Both the position numbers and the translations under genes were made by a program. The notes under the pieces were generated by a model. It had not been told where the DNA came from, made no database searches, and worked only from the letters and a program-made list of their open reading frames with translations. A stretch of DNA of 64,000 nt from Marixanthomonas ophiurae (GTDB taxonomy: Bacteria > Bacteroidota > Bacteroidia > Flavobacteriales > Flavobacteriaceae): NCBI RefSeq assembly GCF_003413745.1, contig NZ_QVID01000001.1, positions 1,612,001 to 1,676,000 of the forward strand, read 5' to 3'. Shown here one piece after another: positions 63,595 to 64,000 of the stretch; position 1 is the stretch's first letter, and every line of letters begins with the position of its first letter.

Positions 63595-64000
63595 TTATTT
63601 TAATTGTGGATTCCAATTAGCAGGATCCATGCGCCATGTAGAAAGCAATGTTTTTTCCATGGAAGAAATATAATTGGATTTTTCGGCTTGTTGCAATAAG
63701 TGATTATAATCACTCAACGTATGGAGTTCAATATTATTTTTTTTGAAATTCTCTTCAGAAACGTCAAAACCATATGTAAATATAGCGAGCATTCCTTTTA
63801 CGTTCAAGTTTGCCTCTTTCAAAGCGTTTGCTGCTAATAAACTACTGTTTCCGGTGCTAATAAGGTCTTCAATAATCACCACGTTTTGATTTGCCTCTAC
63901 AAACCCTTCAATTTTATTTTGCCTACCGTGTTTTTTTGTTTCGGGTCTAATATAACAAAAAGGAAGTCCTAAAATGTCGGCCACCAAAGCTCCAATGCCT
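63595..64000 (-). CDS. pyrE: Orotate phosphoribosyltransferase, 3' part only
   Basis: Fifth step of pyrimidine synthesis, orotate plus PRPP to OMP. The gene runs off the window at its 5' end; the frame stays open past 63987 to the edge (GIGALVADILGLPF), so the internal Met is not the start. The visible 134 residues contain FCYIRPETKKHGRQNKIEGF and the PRPP loop VVIIEDLISTGNSSL. It is followed by the SRPBCC gene. Confidence 0.93.
   Translation of the reverse strand, partial: GIGALVADILGLPFCYIRPETKKHGRQNKIEGFVEANQNVVIIEDLISTGNSSLLAANALKEANLNVKGMLAIFTYGFDVSEENFKKNNIELHTLSDYNHLLQQAEKSNYISSMEKTLLSTWRMDPANWNPQLK

Overview
This 64 kb window looks like chromosomal DNA of a marine-type member of the Bacteroidetes, family Flavobacteriaceae. 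The evidence is low GC content, several promoters of the flavobacterial type (TTG, a spacer of about 17-23, then TAnnTTTG), and three secreted proteins with C-terminal type IX secretion (T9SS) sorting domains. Many lipoproteins, a FadL/OmpP1 porin, an archaeal-type prolyl-tRNA synthetase and gene orders typical of the family (rsfS-ftsH-LUD-cdsA-psd; rluD-PASTA / ddl-coaD) agree with this. I cannot name a genus. There is no sign of phage, insertion sequences, CRISPR or integrated plasmid; most of the window is ordinary core genome.

Layout. 1-1468 is a POT peptide transporter broken by an in-frame stop. 1.6-11.7 kb is a minus-strand catabolic region for kynurenine: kynureninase, kynurenine 3-monooxygenase, a RidA-type 2-aminomuconate deaminase, a secreted esterase and a 2-aminomuconate semialdehyde dehydrogenase. 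After a plus-strand lipoate ligase and a small membrane protein come an atypical SDR, ACMS decarboxylase and a 7TM protein. 3-Hydroxyanthranilate dioxygenase, which must act between kynureninase and ACMS decarboxylase, is not in the window. 11.8-17.2 kb holds a T9SS-exported vanadium-haloperoxidase/PAP2-like enzyme, several small lipoprotein and membrane genes, a small GNAT gene split by a -1 frameshift at A AAA AAC, a methyltransferase and a lipoprotein MsrA.

17.3-33.5 kb holds a coiled-coil protein whose zinc ribbon has lost its cysteines, Nif3, LpxK, a TPR hybrid histidine kinase, GAPDH, LipA, an ECF sigma factor, a glycosyltransferase, a fasciclin lipoprotein, MurB, an aminotransferase, a double-retropepsin/PDZ protein, an OmpP1 porin and a low-complexity lipoprotein. 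33.6-39.3 kb has proS, tRNA-Glu with rpsT, coaD, ddl, a PASTA protein and an RluD-type pseudouridine synthase. 39.3-46.4 kb has two T9SS cargo proteins around a translationally coupled yaaA-uracil glycosylase pair.

46.5-53.6 kb has a tiny ribosomal protein gene (THX), a compact trpD-C-F-B-A operon that lacks trpE and trpG at its head, cysS and folE. 53.8-64 kb has a DUF1573 protein, valS, the rsfS-ftsH-LUD-cdsA-psd-ACBP operon, birA, an SRPBCC protein and the 3' part of pyrE.

I found no clearly new multigene system. The signals most worth following are two broken or recoded genes (280 and 14,843), the active-site-deficient SDR, the cysteine-less zinc ribbon protein, the heptanucleotide microsatellite between ridA and the esterase, and the palindrome in the proS leader.
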